Part shown: positions 11,268-21,392 of the stretch, one piece after another | Numbering within the stretch: the first letter of the stretch is position 1 | How the letters are laid out: every line of letters starts with the position of its first letter | NCBI RefSeq assembly: GCF_002878395.1 | Contig: NC_061114.1 | Coordinates: 147,255,229-147,319,228, forward strand | DNA from: Capsicum annuum | Taxonomy: Eukaryota; Streptophyta; Magnoliopsida; Solanales; Solanaceae | Direction: 5' to 3' | DNA: 64,000 bases | Made by a program: the position numbers and the translations under genes | Notes under the pieces: model-generated | What the model was told of the DNA's origin: nothing | Seen by the model: the letters and a program-made list of their open reading frames with translations, nothing else | Databases searched by the model: none

Positions 11268-12786
11268 CTTATTGAATTCCGATTGAAATTTTTTTCTTCA
11301 AAGCGATAAGGAAATCAGTGATTATTTTTTGTGTGATTTGCGTATGATTTGTTTTTAATGTATTTGATTAATTCAAAATTTAAAATTTAGAAGCTGTTAC
11401 ATAATTTAAGGAATGGGTAATCCACTTAATTAATTAGTTGAGTTAATAGCGTCCTTAAAGGAAGGAAATACGTTAGTTCCTTTTTCAAAAGTAGTAAAAA
11501 ATTCACATATACATAGGAAGCTATTATATGACTTGTTTCTTATGTATGTAAAAAGGGAGAGAGAGTAAAGTAATTAATCAAAGTGGGAGAGGGTGTAATT
11601 ATTTCTAAAAGAGTTGGGATTTGTGTTATTTATGCAAAAAATAAAATATAATATCTTAAAAGTTGCACATTGGGCACGGGCTCCAAATCTAGTACAAAAA
11701 TAATCCTTCCAGTCTTTTAACTCCCAAACAATTTTATTTTCAAAACTAAGAAAATAAAACTCTCTCCTATCTCTTGTCTCTCTTAAAAATAGAAAAATTG
11801 GTCACGCTACGCACGCAATTGTTAAAGAATCAATCTATTTTGATCAACTTTATATTCGCTCTACTTTTCAGTAGTAGTATTATCAATTATTTGATAATAT
11901 TATGAAGATTGTTTTCATAGATGAAAGAAAATATAAGAAACTTAGAAAATTTAATACTTATTTCATGAAGGATAGTAAATTATTAATTAATAAGATAAGA
12001 TATAATTCCCTAGTAACGATATTTTTGTTTTATTTCTTATTGAAGCTTGTCAAATTATCAAATATCAAACATACTAATAATTAATTTAGAATTCTCCTTT
12101 TTATAAGAAAGAAGACATTTACAAATAGCATATCTTTGGAATTAATTAATAAACTTTGGTTATTTAGAGTTGATACTTATTTACCAATGTATGAAGTTTA
12201 TTTAACTTATGTCTAATTAAGAAAGAGTAAAACAGTCTTAAAATGTACAAATTCAAATTCAAATTACAAAAATACATTACACTTTTGAATATCATCGACA
12301 ACTCGGACTCTTTGATTTCTGATGTTTTGTGGTACAATTAAACCGCTCTCTCAAAGGTGTTATGCAATTTCTTAAGAATTTTGTCTTTGATTGTAAGACT
12401 ATATAATATTGTTATCATCTGAATCTCCGTAATACTAAATTCAAAACACTCGATGTTCTCTTTCCAATATTCTTTCTCAAATTTAAGAGAGTTCATTCAT
12501 TTTTTCAAAATCGCCGAATGAATAGAAAATAATCTTTGTATCCTTCTTAAATAAGTTCACCAAAATATTGTACTTCTAAAGAAATCCTCAAAATGTGAAG
12601 ACCCGAAAGAAGAAAAGAGATTGAATATATGTATGTTTAGATAACTAAAATAATTTATATATTGTATATACTTCATCTATATATATGGCTATAAATTAGG
12701 TGGAAATATTCAACGAACAGTCTAGTTAGAATGCTACTCAACTATCTTGATTTCTATGAGTAAATATTATTGAAATGGAGTTATGT
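11268..12786. other. AT-rich stretch without recognised gene
   Basis: About 1.5 kb of AT-rich DNA. A short ORF at 11902-12084 is Lys/Asn/Ile-rich and looks like chance. I see no TE termini, RNA gene or conserved motif. Confidence 0.6.
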
Positions 12787-12937
12787 TAAGGAGAGACAAA
12801 CCCCCTTCTCTCTAAAAAAATCCCAATATACAAATTATCAATAACTAAAGTATGACAAATGTTCCAAATCAACCCCTAATACCTTTGGAACTAATACCAC
12901 TGGATCCACCAGATACAAAAATAAACTACTGCGACAT
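12787..12937 (+). pseudogene. LINE-like ORF1, 5' part
   Basis: A GAGAGA/CTCTCT-rich leader leads to an ATG at 12852 that opens a frame of 28 codons (MTNVPNQPLIPLEL...) up to the chromovirus insertion at 12938. If one copy of the 5-bp target duplication (GACAT) is removed, the frame continues without a stop into 21388-21500 (MGNIMENMDGKRAQ...). The gypsy element therefore landed inside this ORF. The product is not certain. The downstream end resembles the junction of a plant LINE ORF1 with the start of ORF2, so a LINE ORF1 is my best guess. Confidence 0.45.
12933..12937. repeat. Target site duplication GACAT (left)
   Basis: The five bases before the LTR start are identical to 21388-21392 after the far LTR end. 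Confidence 0.85.
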
Positions 12938-14207
12938 TGTAACGCCCTGCAATTCAGGCTACAATATAGACCATGATTTCGATGCATTGATAATCCCAAA
13001 GCCATAAAATCCTATGCCAATACGGCATGTTAATTATTGTGTAGCATGTGAATCCGCTCAAGCTTGAATTTAGACCATAGAGGTCCTTCAACTCAAGGAC
13101 GAGTTGAAACTATTTCGTTCGACTAAGATTTAGTGGACGTTGTAAAGTGTGTCATATATAATCGACCATAACTCTCTGCAAATGTCAAATAAGGAAGCCT
13201 ACTATGTGTAAAATAATAGATATTCGAGTTAGCTTTCCAACGATACCAATTTGGCTAAAATCCGACACCCGAGCAAGAAGTTATGGCCCTTCAAAGTGAT
13301 AAGCGTCGCCTAACCAATCGCCCATGGCCACTGGAAAGCATAGGCAATAGCCTAGGCGGCGCCTATGTAAACATAGGCGATATCCTAGGCGGCGCCTATG
13401 TGAACATAGGCAACGGGATGGGCGGCGCCTATGTAAGGAATTCTAGTGATTTAAACACTCCGTGTTGAGGACAAAGTGGTTCTTTTCCACCCTTACTTAG
13501 CCCTAAAAAATGAGATTTAGTTCCAAGGTTCCCAAAATACATATTCTTTCATCAAAAGTGCTCAAGATTCTCCTTAGGGTTTCAAAAATAAAAACTCAAA
13601 TAGTTCAAGATTTGACCGTAGGTTTTCAAAGATAATTACATATTTGGAATCAACAATCCACAAGCTTCAAGAAACACCTATTATCCTTGGAAATAGAGGT
13701 ACGTGGGGTTATCCAAAAATCTCATGGGTGTAGTTTTTATGAACATACATGCTTTTAAATGGGGGTTTTCAATCAAATGCTAATATCTTGCTTTCAATAT
13801 AATTTCTAATTCATTTACTTTATGTCATGGGAATTGTTTGCCTATATACTTCAATGGTTGAAACCATGCATATGTGATTTGAGATTTCCATGGAAGTTTG
13901 ATAAATATTAATGATAAATTTTTTTCAAATTCCCATGATAATGTTTCGATACTCCTTATTATATTGTGCTCAACAAAAGAGAGCATGAATTTGAAATAAA
14001 TATTGTTCACCACTTGTAAATGATGAAGCACCTTGGTTTTTACACTATTTTGCTTATGTAGATGTGATATTGATGACTTACAAGTCGGGTATGACGATAC
14101 CCTACATAATATGATACATGATTGAATCAAATTAAGTTTGAATGCATTGATTTTACATGAGATAGGTGGATACCCTAAGAAGGCGTTTGAGACAAAGGGC
14201 TCATCGC
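12938..14207 (+). repeat. 5' LTR of chromovirus A, 3' part deleted
   Basis: Starts TGTAACGCCCTG and matches 19236-20540 of the 3' LTR up to GGGCTCATCGC (14207). The last ~850 bases of the LTR and the primer site are missing. The sequence jumps to the leader that normally follows the primer site. It contains three copies of a 33-bp hairpin minisatellite. Confidence 0.9.
13339..13437. repeat. 33-bp hairpin minisatellite in 5' LTR (3 units)
   Basis: Units start at 13339, 13372 and 13405. Each begins CATAGGC and ends in GGCGCCTATG plus four bases, so each unit folds on itself (CATAGGC/GCCTATG arms). CCTAGG and GGCGCC palindromes lie inside. Because 33 is a multiple of 3 it reads as an 11-residue repeat, but it lies in an LTR and is not thought to be coding. 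Confidence 0.9.
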
Positions 14208-14375
14208 AAAATCGCGTTAGGTAGAGTCTTGTTTATGGGTGTGTAGCGCACCACACTTATAGGCAGGAGGTTGCTAGGCATTTAGAAAATGTTTCCCTTC
14301 TTTGTGATTTAGTTCGTGCTTCAGATTCTGAACTGTCCCCTAATCAATGATCACTTGTATTTCAGAAACACTATT
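14208..14375 (+). mobile_element. Leader of chromovirus A
   Basis: Post-primer-site leader (GGGTGTGTAGCGCACCACAC and the following GAGGTTGCTAGGCATTTAG). The same words follow the primer site of the element at 25952 (GTGTGTCGTGCACCACAC). This shows that the deletion removed the primer site itself. Confidence 0.7.
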
Positions 14376-15584
14376 ATGCCTCCACGTCGTATCATCGATC
14401 AGAATTCTTAGGTAGATGAGGTCCGTCTCACCCATGGGATGCGGACTCATAACAGGGCTTACACTCTAAAATTTTTTCCTACTTTGGGAGTCCCTCCAGT
14501 CCCGACCAGTCCACGTCGAGCTCCGCGGACTAATGCCAACCGTCCCCAACTGCTCAGGGAGATATTTCAAATACAGAATTCAGATAGTTTATTCATATAC
14601 TGACACATTTGGTAGCTAACCAGGCTCAACGATCAGAAGATATTGGTTCTGCATCTGTTATATCTGAGGCTACTAGAGTCAGATATTTCATGAAGATGAA
14701 CCCACCTAAGTTCACTGGCACCAAGGTGGACAAAGATCCACAGGAGTTTGTGGATAAGATGGAAAAGATCTTTAAGGTGATGCATGTGGATGAGGTTGAA
14801 GGGGTGGAGCTAGCATCCTATCAGCTCAAGGACGTTGCGAATCAGTGGTATGCCGACTGGGAAGGTGAAAAAGGTGAAAGTGCTAGCCCACAGTTTGGGG
14901 CGAATTTGTGGAAGCTTTCCTTGATTGATTCTTTCCTCTGGAGTTGAGGAAGGCCAAAGCGGAAGAGTTTATGAATATAAAGTAGGGAAGTATGAGTGTC
15001 CAGGAGTACACTTTGAAGTTTAATAAACTAACCCGCTATGCACCAGAGTTGACTAGTAATATGAGGGCCCGGATGAGGAAATTTGCATCAGGCCTTGCTG
15101 ATGACCTGGTACTTGAGTGCCAGGGGGCTATGTTGAATAAAGAGTTATACTTTGCTCGACTGACCGTTCATATGCATCAAGTGGAAGAGAAGAAGAAAAA
15201 TATTACTGAATCTAGAGAGAAAGACAGACAGGCTAAGAGAGCTAGATCTGTGGACCAGCACCAGAGTCAGCTACAGAGTGGTAACTGGGGTAATAAGTGG
15301 TCGAAGAAGAAGAATTTTTGGAATAATGCACAATCAGCAGCCAACGCCCCAGCACCCAGACCACCGACAGACAGACAAACTCAGAGTTTTCAAACTCCTC
15401 ATGGGTCCAAAGCTCTAGGTACACAGTCTCAGGGCAGTGTGGCCCAGCAGTGTCGTACTCGTCCATGGTGTGAGGTTTGCGGAAGGAATCATCTAGGGAA
15501 GTGCTGGTTTGAGGGGAGAAACTGCTATACTTGTGGAAAATAAGGTCACCTTCAAAGAGATTATCCATCTTCTGGAGTAAATAT
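14376..15584 (+). pseudogene. gag: Gag of chromovirus A (broken)
   Basis: Gag forms the particle shell and binds element RNA. The expected start ATG is at 14376 (MPPRR...) with a stop after 11 codons (14409). The retrotransposon Gag domain reads from about 14609 (KMNPPKFTGTKVDKDPQEF, then DVANQWYADWE). A frameshift lies near 14900-14925 and a stop at 14982. The basic C-terminal half runs 14992-15540 and holds two zinc knuckles: CEVCGRNHLGKC, and a second whose CYTCGK is followed by a stop (15541) and whose last Cys is Tyr. Two shifts and three stops make it non-functional. All three stops fit a change of a Gln codon. Confidence 0.85.
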
Positions 15585-15608
15585 GGGGGGGGGGGGGGGG
15601 GGGGGGGG
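15585..15608 (+). repeat. Poly(G) run of 24
   Basis: An uninterrupted run of 24 G between the Gag zinc knuckle and the protease region, inside an otherwise AT-rich window. A short G run (Met-Gly-Gly) is expected here in related elements, so this looks like an expansion. An assembly or sequencing artefact is possible. Confidence 0.9.
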
Positions 15609-16216
15609 CTAAGTCCCAAGCCGCCTCCACAGCTCCTTTTCCTAAGGGTGCCCCTTCAGCTGTCGAAAGCGGTCGCAACCGGTTATATTCTTTGACTAAC
15701 TGCCAGGAGGCGGAGGCTTCACCAGATGTTATCACCGGTTTGTTACGAATCTTTTCTCATGATGTTTATGTATTTCTTGATCCCGGGTCTACTTTATCTT
15801 ATGTGACCCTTTATGTGGCTGTTGGTTTCGGGTTTGAGCCCGAAGGTATTATAGAACCCTTCTCTATTTCTACTCCTGTAGGTGATTCTGTCGTTGCTAG
15901 AAGGGTATATAGAAATTGTGTCATGTCTATTCATAGTAGGAAAACTATGGCAGACCTTATTGAATTGGATATGATAGACTTTGATGCCATCCTTGGGGTG
16001 GAATGGCTCCATTCGTGTTATGCCACCCTTGATTGCAGAACCCGAAAGGTCACTTTTTCTTTCCCAAATGAGACACCAATTGTATGGGTAGGGAGTTCTG
16101 TGGAACCTAGAGGTCACTTTATCTTTCATCTTAGAGCCCGAAAGCTTATCTCCAAAGGCTGTATGTATCATCTAATTCGAGTAAAAGATTTAAAAGTTAG
16201 AAACCTTCCTCTGTAA
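15609..16216 (+). pseudogene. pol: Protease region of chromovirus A pol
   Basis: Aspartic protease of the polyprotein. The active-site strand is VYVFLDPGSTLSYVT (about 15764-15808), followed by a conserved stretch with GFGFEPEG, VGDSVVARRVYRNC, LIELDMIDFDAILGVEWLHSCYA and RKLISKGCMYHL, characteristic of this plant gypsy group. It is open from 15692 to a TAA at 16214, where a Gln codon is expected. RT follows in the same frame. Confidence 0.85.
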
Positions 16217-16960
16217 TCAGTCCCTGTAGTGAATGAATTCCCAGAAGTCTTTCCCAAAGATCTCCCAGGGATACCCCCTGATAGGGAGATAGATTTTGGC
16301 ATTGATGTATTGCCAGACACTCGTTCTATTTCTATTCTGCCATATAGAATGGCTCCCGCGAAACTAAAGGAGTTAAAGGAACAACTTGCAGACCTCCTAG
16401 ACAAAGGTTTTATTCATCCTAGTGTTTCCCCATGGGGTGCACCCGTGCTCTTCGTGCGAAAGAAGGATGGGTCCCTTCGGATGTCCATAGACTAGCTGAA
16501 TAACGTCACAATTAAAAATAAATATCCTCTTCCTAGGATTGAAGACTTTTTTGACCAGCTTTAGGGTGCCAAGTGCTTTTCAAAAATAGACCTTTGTTCA
16601 GGTTATCATCAGTTGAAAGTTAGAAAGTCAGACATACCCAAGACAACCTTCCGAACCCGATATGATCACTACGAATTTCTAGTTATGTCCTTCGGGTTGA
16701 CTAACGCCCCTGCAGCCTTCATGGATCTTCTGAATAGAGTGTTTCATTATTTTCTTGACTTGTTCTTCATTGTATTTATTGATGATATTCTGATCTATTC
16801 TAAGAGTAAAGAGGATCACGCCAATCACCTTCGAATTATCCTTCAGACCCTTAAGGATCATCAGCTGTATGCCAAATTTTCTAAGTGTGAATTATGGTTA
16901 GACGCTATTGCCTTCCTGGGCATATTGTGTCCAGTGAAGGGATAAGAGTGGATCCCTAGA
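16217..16960 (+). pseudogene. pol: Reverse transcriptase region of chromovirus A
   Basis: Same frame as the protease up to about 16920. Motifs in order: [76 protein letters not shown] and the catalytic FIDDILIY (about 16777). There are stops at 16493 (with loss of about two residues of the IDYRQLN motif) and 16562. A one-base deletion near 16920 shifts the frame and a stop follows at 16957. The FIDD form of the YxDD box is normal in this group. Confidence 0.9.
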
Positions 16961-17575
16961 AAGTTGAAGTAGTGAGAAAATGGCCCAGGCCCACGACTCC
17001 AACCGATATTCGGAGCTTCTTGGGTTTGGCGGGGTATTACAGAAGGTTCATAGAGAGTTTTTCTTCCATAGATGCTCCGCTTACTGAATTGACTCAAAAA
17101 AAGATGAAGTTTGTGTGGTCTGACTTGTGTGAAAATAGTTTTGAGAAATTGAAGGACAAGCTGACTATTGCTCCTGTTTTGACCTTTCCCGAGGGTGTAG
17201 ATGATTTTATGGTTTATTGTGATGCGTCCCATGTGGGACTTGGTTGTGTATTGATGTAGCGTGGTAAGGGAATAGCTTATGTATCTAGGAAATTAAAGGT
17301 GCATGAGCGCAATTACCCCACTCATGACTTGGAGTTAGTAGCCGTGGTGTTTGCAATTAGAATCTGGAGACACTATCTCTATGGAGTGCATATTGATATT
17401 TATACTGACTATAAGAGTTTACAATATGTTTTCTCACAAAAAGAATTAAACCTCAGGTATAAGCGTCGGATAGAGCTTTTGAAAGACTATGATATGAGTC
17501 TGCATTACCATCCGGCCAAGGAAAATATTGTAGCCGACGCCCTCAGTAGGTTGTCTATGGGCAACCTTTCTCATG
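16961..17575 (+). pseudogene. pol: RNase H region of chromovirus A
   Basis: Degrades the RNA strand of the RNA/DNA hybrid. It begins with the RT connection ([13 protein letters not shown]). Catalytic-type acidic positions are visible as DASHVGLGC (about 17221), the Glu of HDLELVAV (about 17330), TDYKSLQYV (about 17405, with Tyr replacing the usual His) and VADALSR (about 17530). One stop is at 17257 (Gln position). Confidence 0.85.
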
Positions 17576-18915
17576 TAGAAGAAGGAAAGAAAGAGATGGT
17601 GAAGGATATTCACTGCCTTGTAAATCTGGGATTGCGACTCTTAGATTCTAAAGATAGAGGGGTGATTGTTCATGAGTTAGCTAAGTCATCTCTATGTGCT
17701 GAAGTTAAGGAGAAGCAGGTTGAAGATCCCATCTTGATGCAAATCAATAAAGATGCGGGTCAACAAAAGGTTATGTCATTTGAAATTGGTGGCAATGGTA
17801 TTCTGAGATTTCAGGGTAGGTTGTGCATTTCGAATATCGATAGGCTACGAGAAAGAATCCTTAATAAGACGCACACTTCGAGGTATATCATTCACCCAGG
17901 CTCTACTAAGATGTACCATGATCTGAAAACCTTGTATTGGTGGAATAACATGAAATGTGATGTAGCTAATTTTGTGTCCAAGTGTTTGAATTGTCACCAA
18001 GTGAAGGTGGAATACATGAGGCCGGGTGGTACTTCCCAAGAGATAGCCCTGATTTTATGGATGTGGGAGATGATAAATATGGACTTCATTACAGGACTTC
18101 CGAGATCCCAAAACCAGTATGATTCTATATGGGTAATTGTAGATCGGTTGACCAAGTCAGCCCACTTTTTGCCTGTGAGGACTGATTATTCGGGATAGGT
18201 TTATGCTAAGATTTACATTGAGGAGATAGTTTGATTGCATGGGGCACCAGTGTCTATTATATCTGATAGAGGTATGCAGTTTTCATCTCAGTTTTGGAGA
18301 TCCTTTCAGAGTACACAAGTGAATTTGAGCACAACTTTCAACCCTAAGACGGATGGTCAAGCTGAGCATACCATTCAGAACCTCGAAGATATGTTGAGGG
18401 CATGCGTCATTGATTTCAAAGGTAGTTGGGTAGATCACCTGCCACTGGTTGAATTCGCTTACAATAATAGCTACCATGCCAGCATCAAGATGGCTCCTTT
18501 TGAGGTTTTATATGGAAGGAGATGTAGGTCTCCGATAAGATGGTATAAAGTGGGTGAGATTTAGTTGTATAGGCCTGATCTTGTTTATCAGGTGAAGGAC
18601 AGAGTGAAAATCATTAAAGAACGACTCAAGACTGCTCAGAGTCGTCAGAAGTCCTATGCCGATGTTCGAAGAAGAGAACTAGAGTTTGAAATTGGTGATT
18701 GGGTGTTTCTCAAGGTTTCTCCTATGAAAGGAGTTATGCGGTTTGGAAAAAGGGATAAATTGAGCCCTCTTTATGTAGGACCATATCAGATTTTGAAAAA
18801 AATTGGTACAGTTGCATATGAGTTAGAATTGCCTGCAAGTTTGGGTTCCGTTTATCTGGTATTCCATGTATCCACATTGAAGAAATGCATTGGAGATCAT
18901 CCTATGGTATTGTCA
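17576..18915 (+). pseudogene. pol: Integrase region of chromovirus A
   Basis: Inserts the cDNA into the genome. The zinc-binding HHCC domain is seen at about 17871-18000 (H...IHPGSTKMYHDLK... CLNCHQ). The catalytic core has D in NMDFITGLP (about 18081), D in SIISDRGMQF (about 18260) and E in NLEDMLRACV (about 18385), so the DDE triad is preserved. The C-terminal part has RRRELEFEIGDWVFLKVSPMKGVMRFG and KLSPLYVGPYQIL. It is broken by stops at 18196, 18232 and 18562, which fit Gln, Arg and Gln codons. Confidence 0.9.
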
Positions 18916-19125
18916 GTAGAGGGTATCAAAGTGACAGACTCCTTGTCTTACGAAGAAGAGCCCGTTGAAACTTTAGGTCGCCAAGTTCGAAAGCTGAGGA
19001 GTAAAGAGATAGCCTCAGGAAAGGTACTGTAGAGGAATCAGAAAGTTGAAGAAGCAACTTAGGAGTCTGAAGATGACATATGAATTAGATATCCCAATTT
19101 GTTTGCTTTGATGGAGGAGGAGACA
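18916..19125 (+). pseudogene. pol: C-terminal chromodomain-like region of chromovirus A
   Basis: Chromovirus integrases end in a chromodomain that targets heterochromatin. Here SLSYEEEPVETLGRQVRKLRSKEIASGKVL is followed by RNQKVEEAT and then YPNLF. Stops at 19030 and 19060 replace the two expected Trp codons (TGG to TAG) and 19081 replaces an Arg codon. The same block is recognisable in the elements at 29389, 32430 and 50130 (minus). Confidence 0.75.
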
Positions 19126-19220
19126 GAAGGTAGTATTCCTATATTATATTTCCTAGTCCTTTATTATGCTTGAAATCGTGTCTGTCTGTGTCCCGCATCA
19201 TTATTCAGGGATGAATGATC

Positions 19221-19235
19221 CTAAGGGGGGGATAA
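19221..19235 (+). other. Polypurine tract of chromovirus A
   Basis: CTAAGGGGGGGATAA lies directly before the 3' LTR. Plus-strand DNA synthesis is primed here. Confidence 0.8.
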
Positions 19236-21387
19236 TGTAATGTCCCGTAATTTGGGCTACAATATAGACCATAATTTCGATACGTTGCTAATCCCGAATC
19301 CATAAAATCCTATTCTAATATGGCATGTTAATTATTGTGTAGGATTTGAATACGCTCAAGCTTGAATTTAGACCATAGAGGTCCTTCAACTCAAGGACGA
19401 GTAGAAACTATTTCGATCGACTAAGTTTTAGTGGATGTTGTAAAGTGTGTGAGCTTCCATTGACCATAACTCTCTATATATGTCAAATTAGGAAGCATAC
19501 TATGTGTCAAATGATAGTAATTAGAGTTATCTTTCCAACAATACCAATTTGGCTAAAATTCGACACCCGAGCAAGAAGTTATGGCTCTTTAAAGTGATAA
19601 GCATCGCCTAACCAATCGCCCATGGCCACTGAAAAGCATAGGCAATAGCCTAGGCGGCGCCTATGTAAACATAGGCGATAGCCTAGGCGGTGCCTATGCA
19701 AACATAGGCGATAACCTAGGTGGAGCCTATGTGAACATAGGCAACGGGATGGGCTGCGCCTATGTAAGGAATTCTAGTGATTTAAACACTCCATGTTGAG
19801 GACAAAGTGGTCCTTTTCCACCCTTACTTATCCCTAAAACACGAGATTTAGTTCCAAGGTTCCCAAAATATATATTCTTTCATCAAAAGTGCTCAAGATT
19901 CTCCTTAGGGTTTCAAAAATAAAAACCCAAATAGTTCAAGATTTGACCGTAGGTTTTCAAAGATAATTACATATTTGGAATCAACAATCCGCAAGTTTCA
20001 AGAAACACCTATTATCCTTAGAAATAGAGGTACGTGGGGTTATCCAAAAATCTCATGGGTGTAGTTTTTATGAACATGCATGCTTTTAAATGGGGATTTT
20101 CAATCAAATGCTAATATCTTGCTTTCAATATGATTTCTAAGTCATTTACTTTATGTCATGGGAATTGTTTGCCTATATACTTCAATGGATGAAACCATGC
20201 ATATGTGATTTGAGATTTTCCATAGAAGTTTGATAAATATGAATGATAAATTGTTTTCAAATTCCCATGATAATGTTTCTATACTCCTTATTATATTGTG
20301 ATCAACAAAAGAGAGCATGAATTTGAAATAAATATTGTTCACCACTTGTAAATGATGAAGCACCTTGGTTTTTACATGATTATGCATATGTGGATGTGAT
20401 ATTGATGACTTGGAAGTCGGGTATGATGATACCCTACATAATACGATACATTATTGAATCAAATGAGGTTTGAATGCATTGATGTTACATGAGATAGGTG
20501 GATGCCCGAAGAAGACATTTGAGACACAAGGGCTCATCGCTGGAAGAACGTGTTTGCCGACATGGAATATTGGTACCAAGCTAAGTGATCTTGTGTACTT
20601 GGCTTCATGTCATTCCCAAATTGGGACTATAGGTAAGAGCCCGGGCCAAGTGATCTCGAGCACTTCCATTGGGTCGAGACACCATGCTGTGTGGTCTTGA
20701 GTGTATCTCCCTCACTTATACTCTAATCTCGGCGGCAACCGAGGTTTGACAGTTGGTGTAAATTATGTAGGGTATTTCACCTAGCTCAGTTGCATTTCAT
20801 TATTGTAGAGGAAAAAACTATTGGATTATACCCATGCGTTTTCTAATGATTTGATACGAAATTGCTTTATAATGGCTCTCAACTATACTTTGTAAAAATA
20901 TTATGTTTTGTTTTGATATCTCTGCGTGCCAGTACTTTTGTGCTTACCCCCTCCCCTCTCCAACCTCTCAGGTTCAGAGGACCAGTCTAGGGGTCAAGAG
21001 AATCAGTAGAACTTTCAGACAGAGCTGTAGAGACAAGTGGTGAGCCTTCTATGTTTCGGAAGGTCTTATGTCCTGCAGTCCTTTTATCTTATATTCAGTT
21101 TTAAGGTCTACTGGGGGCCTTATCCTAGTTTTCAGATAGACATTGTTTCAGTCATTTGTTAGAGATTTTCGCAGATAGTTGTTCAGAGGATAATTGATGT
21201 TGAGGGAACCTTATCTCCCCGTTATTGTCTCTTTTAATATTTATGACCATGTTTCTGAATTATTATGTTATTCCATATTTCTTTGATCATATGAATTAGG
21301 TGCATGATTACCAGATAGATAGGGGTGTTTCGGGACTTAATGGTTCGAAATGCTTGTCACGGCCAGGACCTGGTTCGGGTCGTGATA
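19236..21387 (+). repeat. 3' LTR of chromovirus A (full length)
   Basis: 2152 bp, from TGTAATGTCCCG to ...GGTTCGGGTCGTGATA (the usual CA end has become TA). It is followed at once by the target duplication GACAT. The first 1305 bp match the 5' LTR; the last ~850 bp survive only here. It carries four units of the 33-bp hairpin minisatellite, against three in the 5' LTR. Small ORFs inside it (for example 20470-20700) are not thought to be coding. Confidence 0.9.
19637..19768. repeat. 33-bp hairpin minisatellite in 3' LTR (4 units)
   Basis: Units start at 19637, 19670, 19703 and 19736. Same unit as in the 5' LTR, one copy more, with several transitions in units 2 and 3. Confidence 0.9.
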
Positions 21388-21392
21388 GACAT
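21388..21392. repeat. Target site duplication GACAT (right)
   Basis: Identical to 12933-12937; delimits chromovirus A as 12938-21387. Confidence 0.85.

Noticed and set aside
13283..13468. ORF with an 11-residue Gly/Ala/Tyr/Val repeat
   Set aside because: It is the 33-bp LTR minisatellite read in one frame. The other LTR copy differs in unit number, and the region is non-coding in this family.
15242..15735. Minus-strand ORFs with polyproline tracts
   Set aside because: They are antisense to gag-pol of chromovirus A; the prolines are the complement of the 24-G run.
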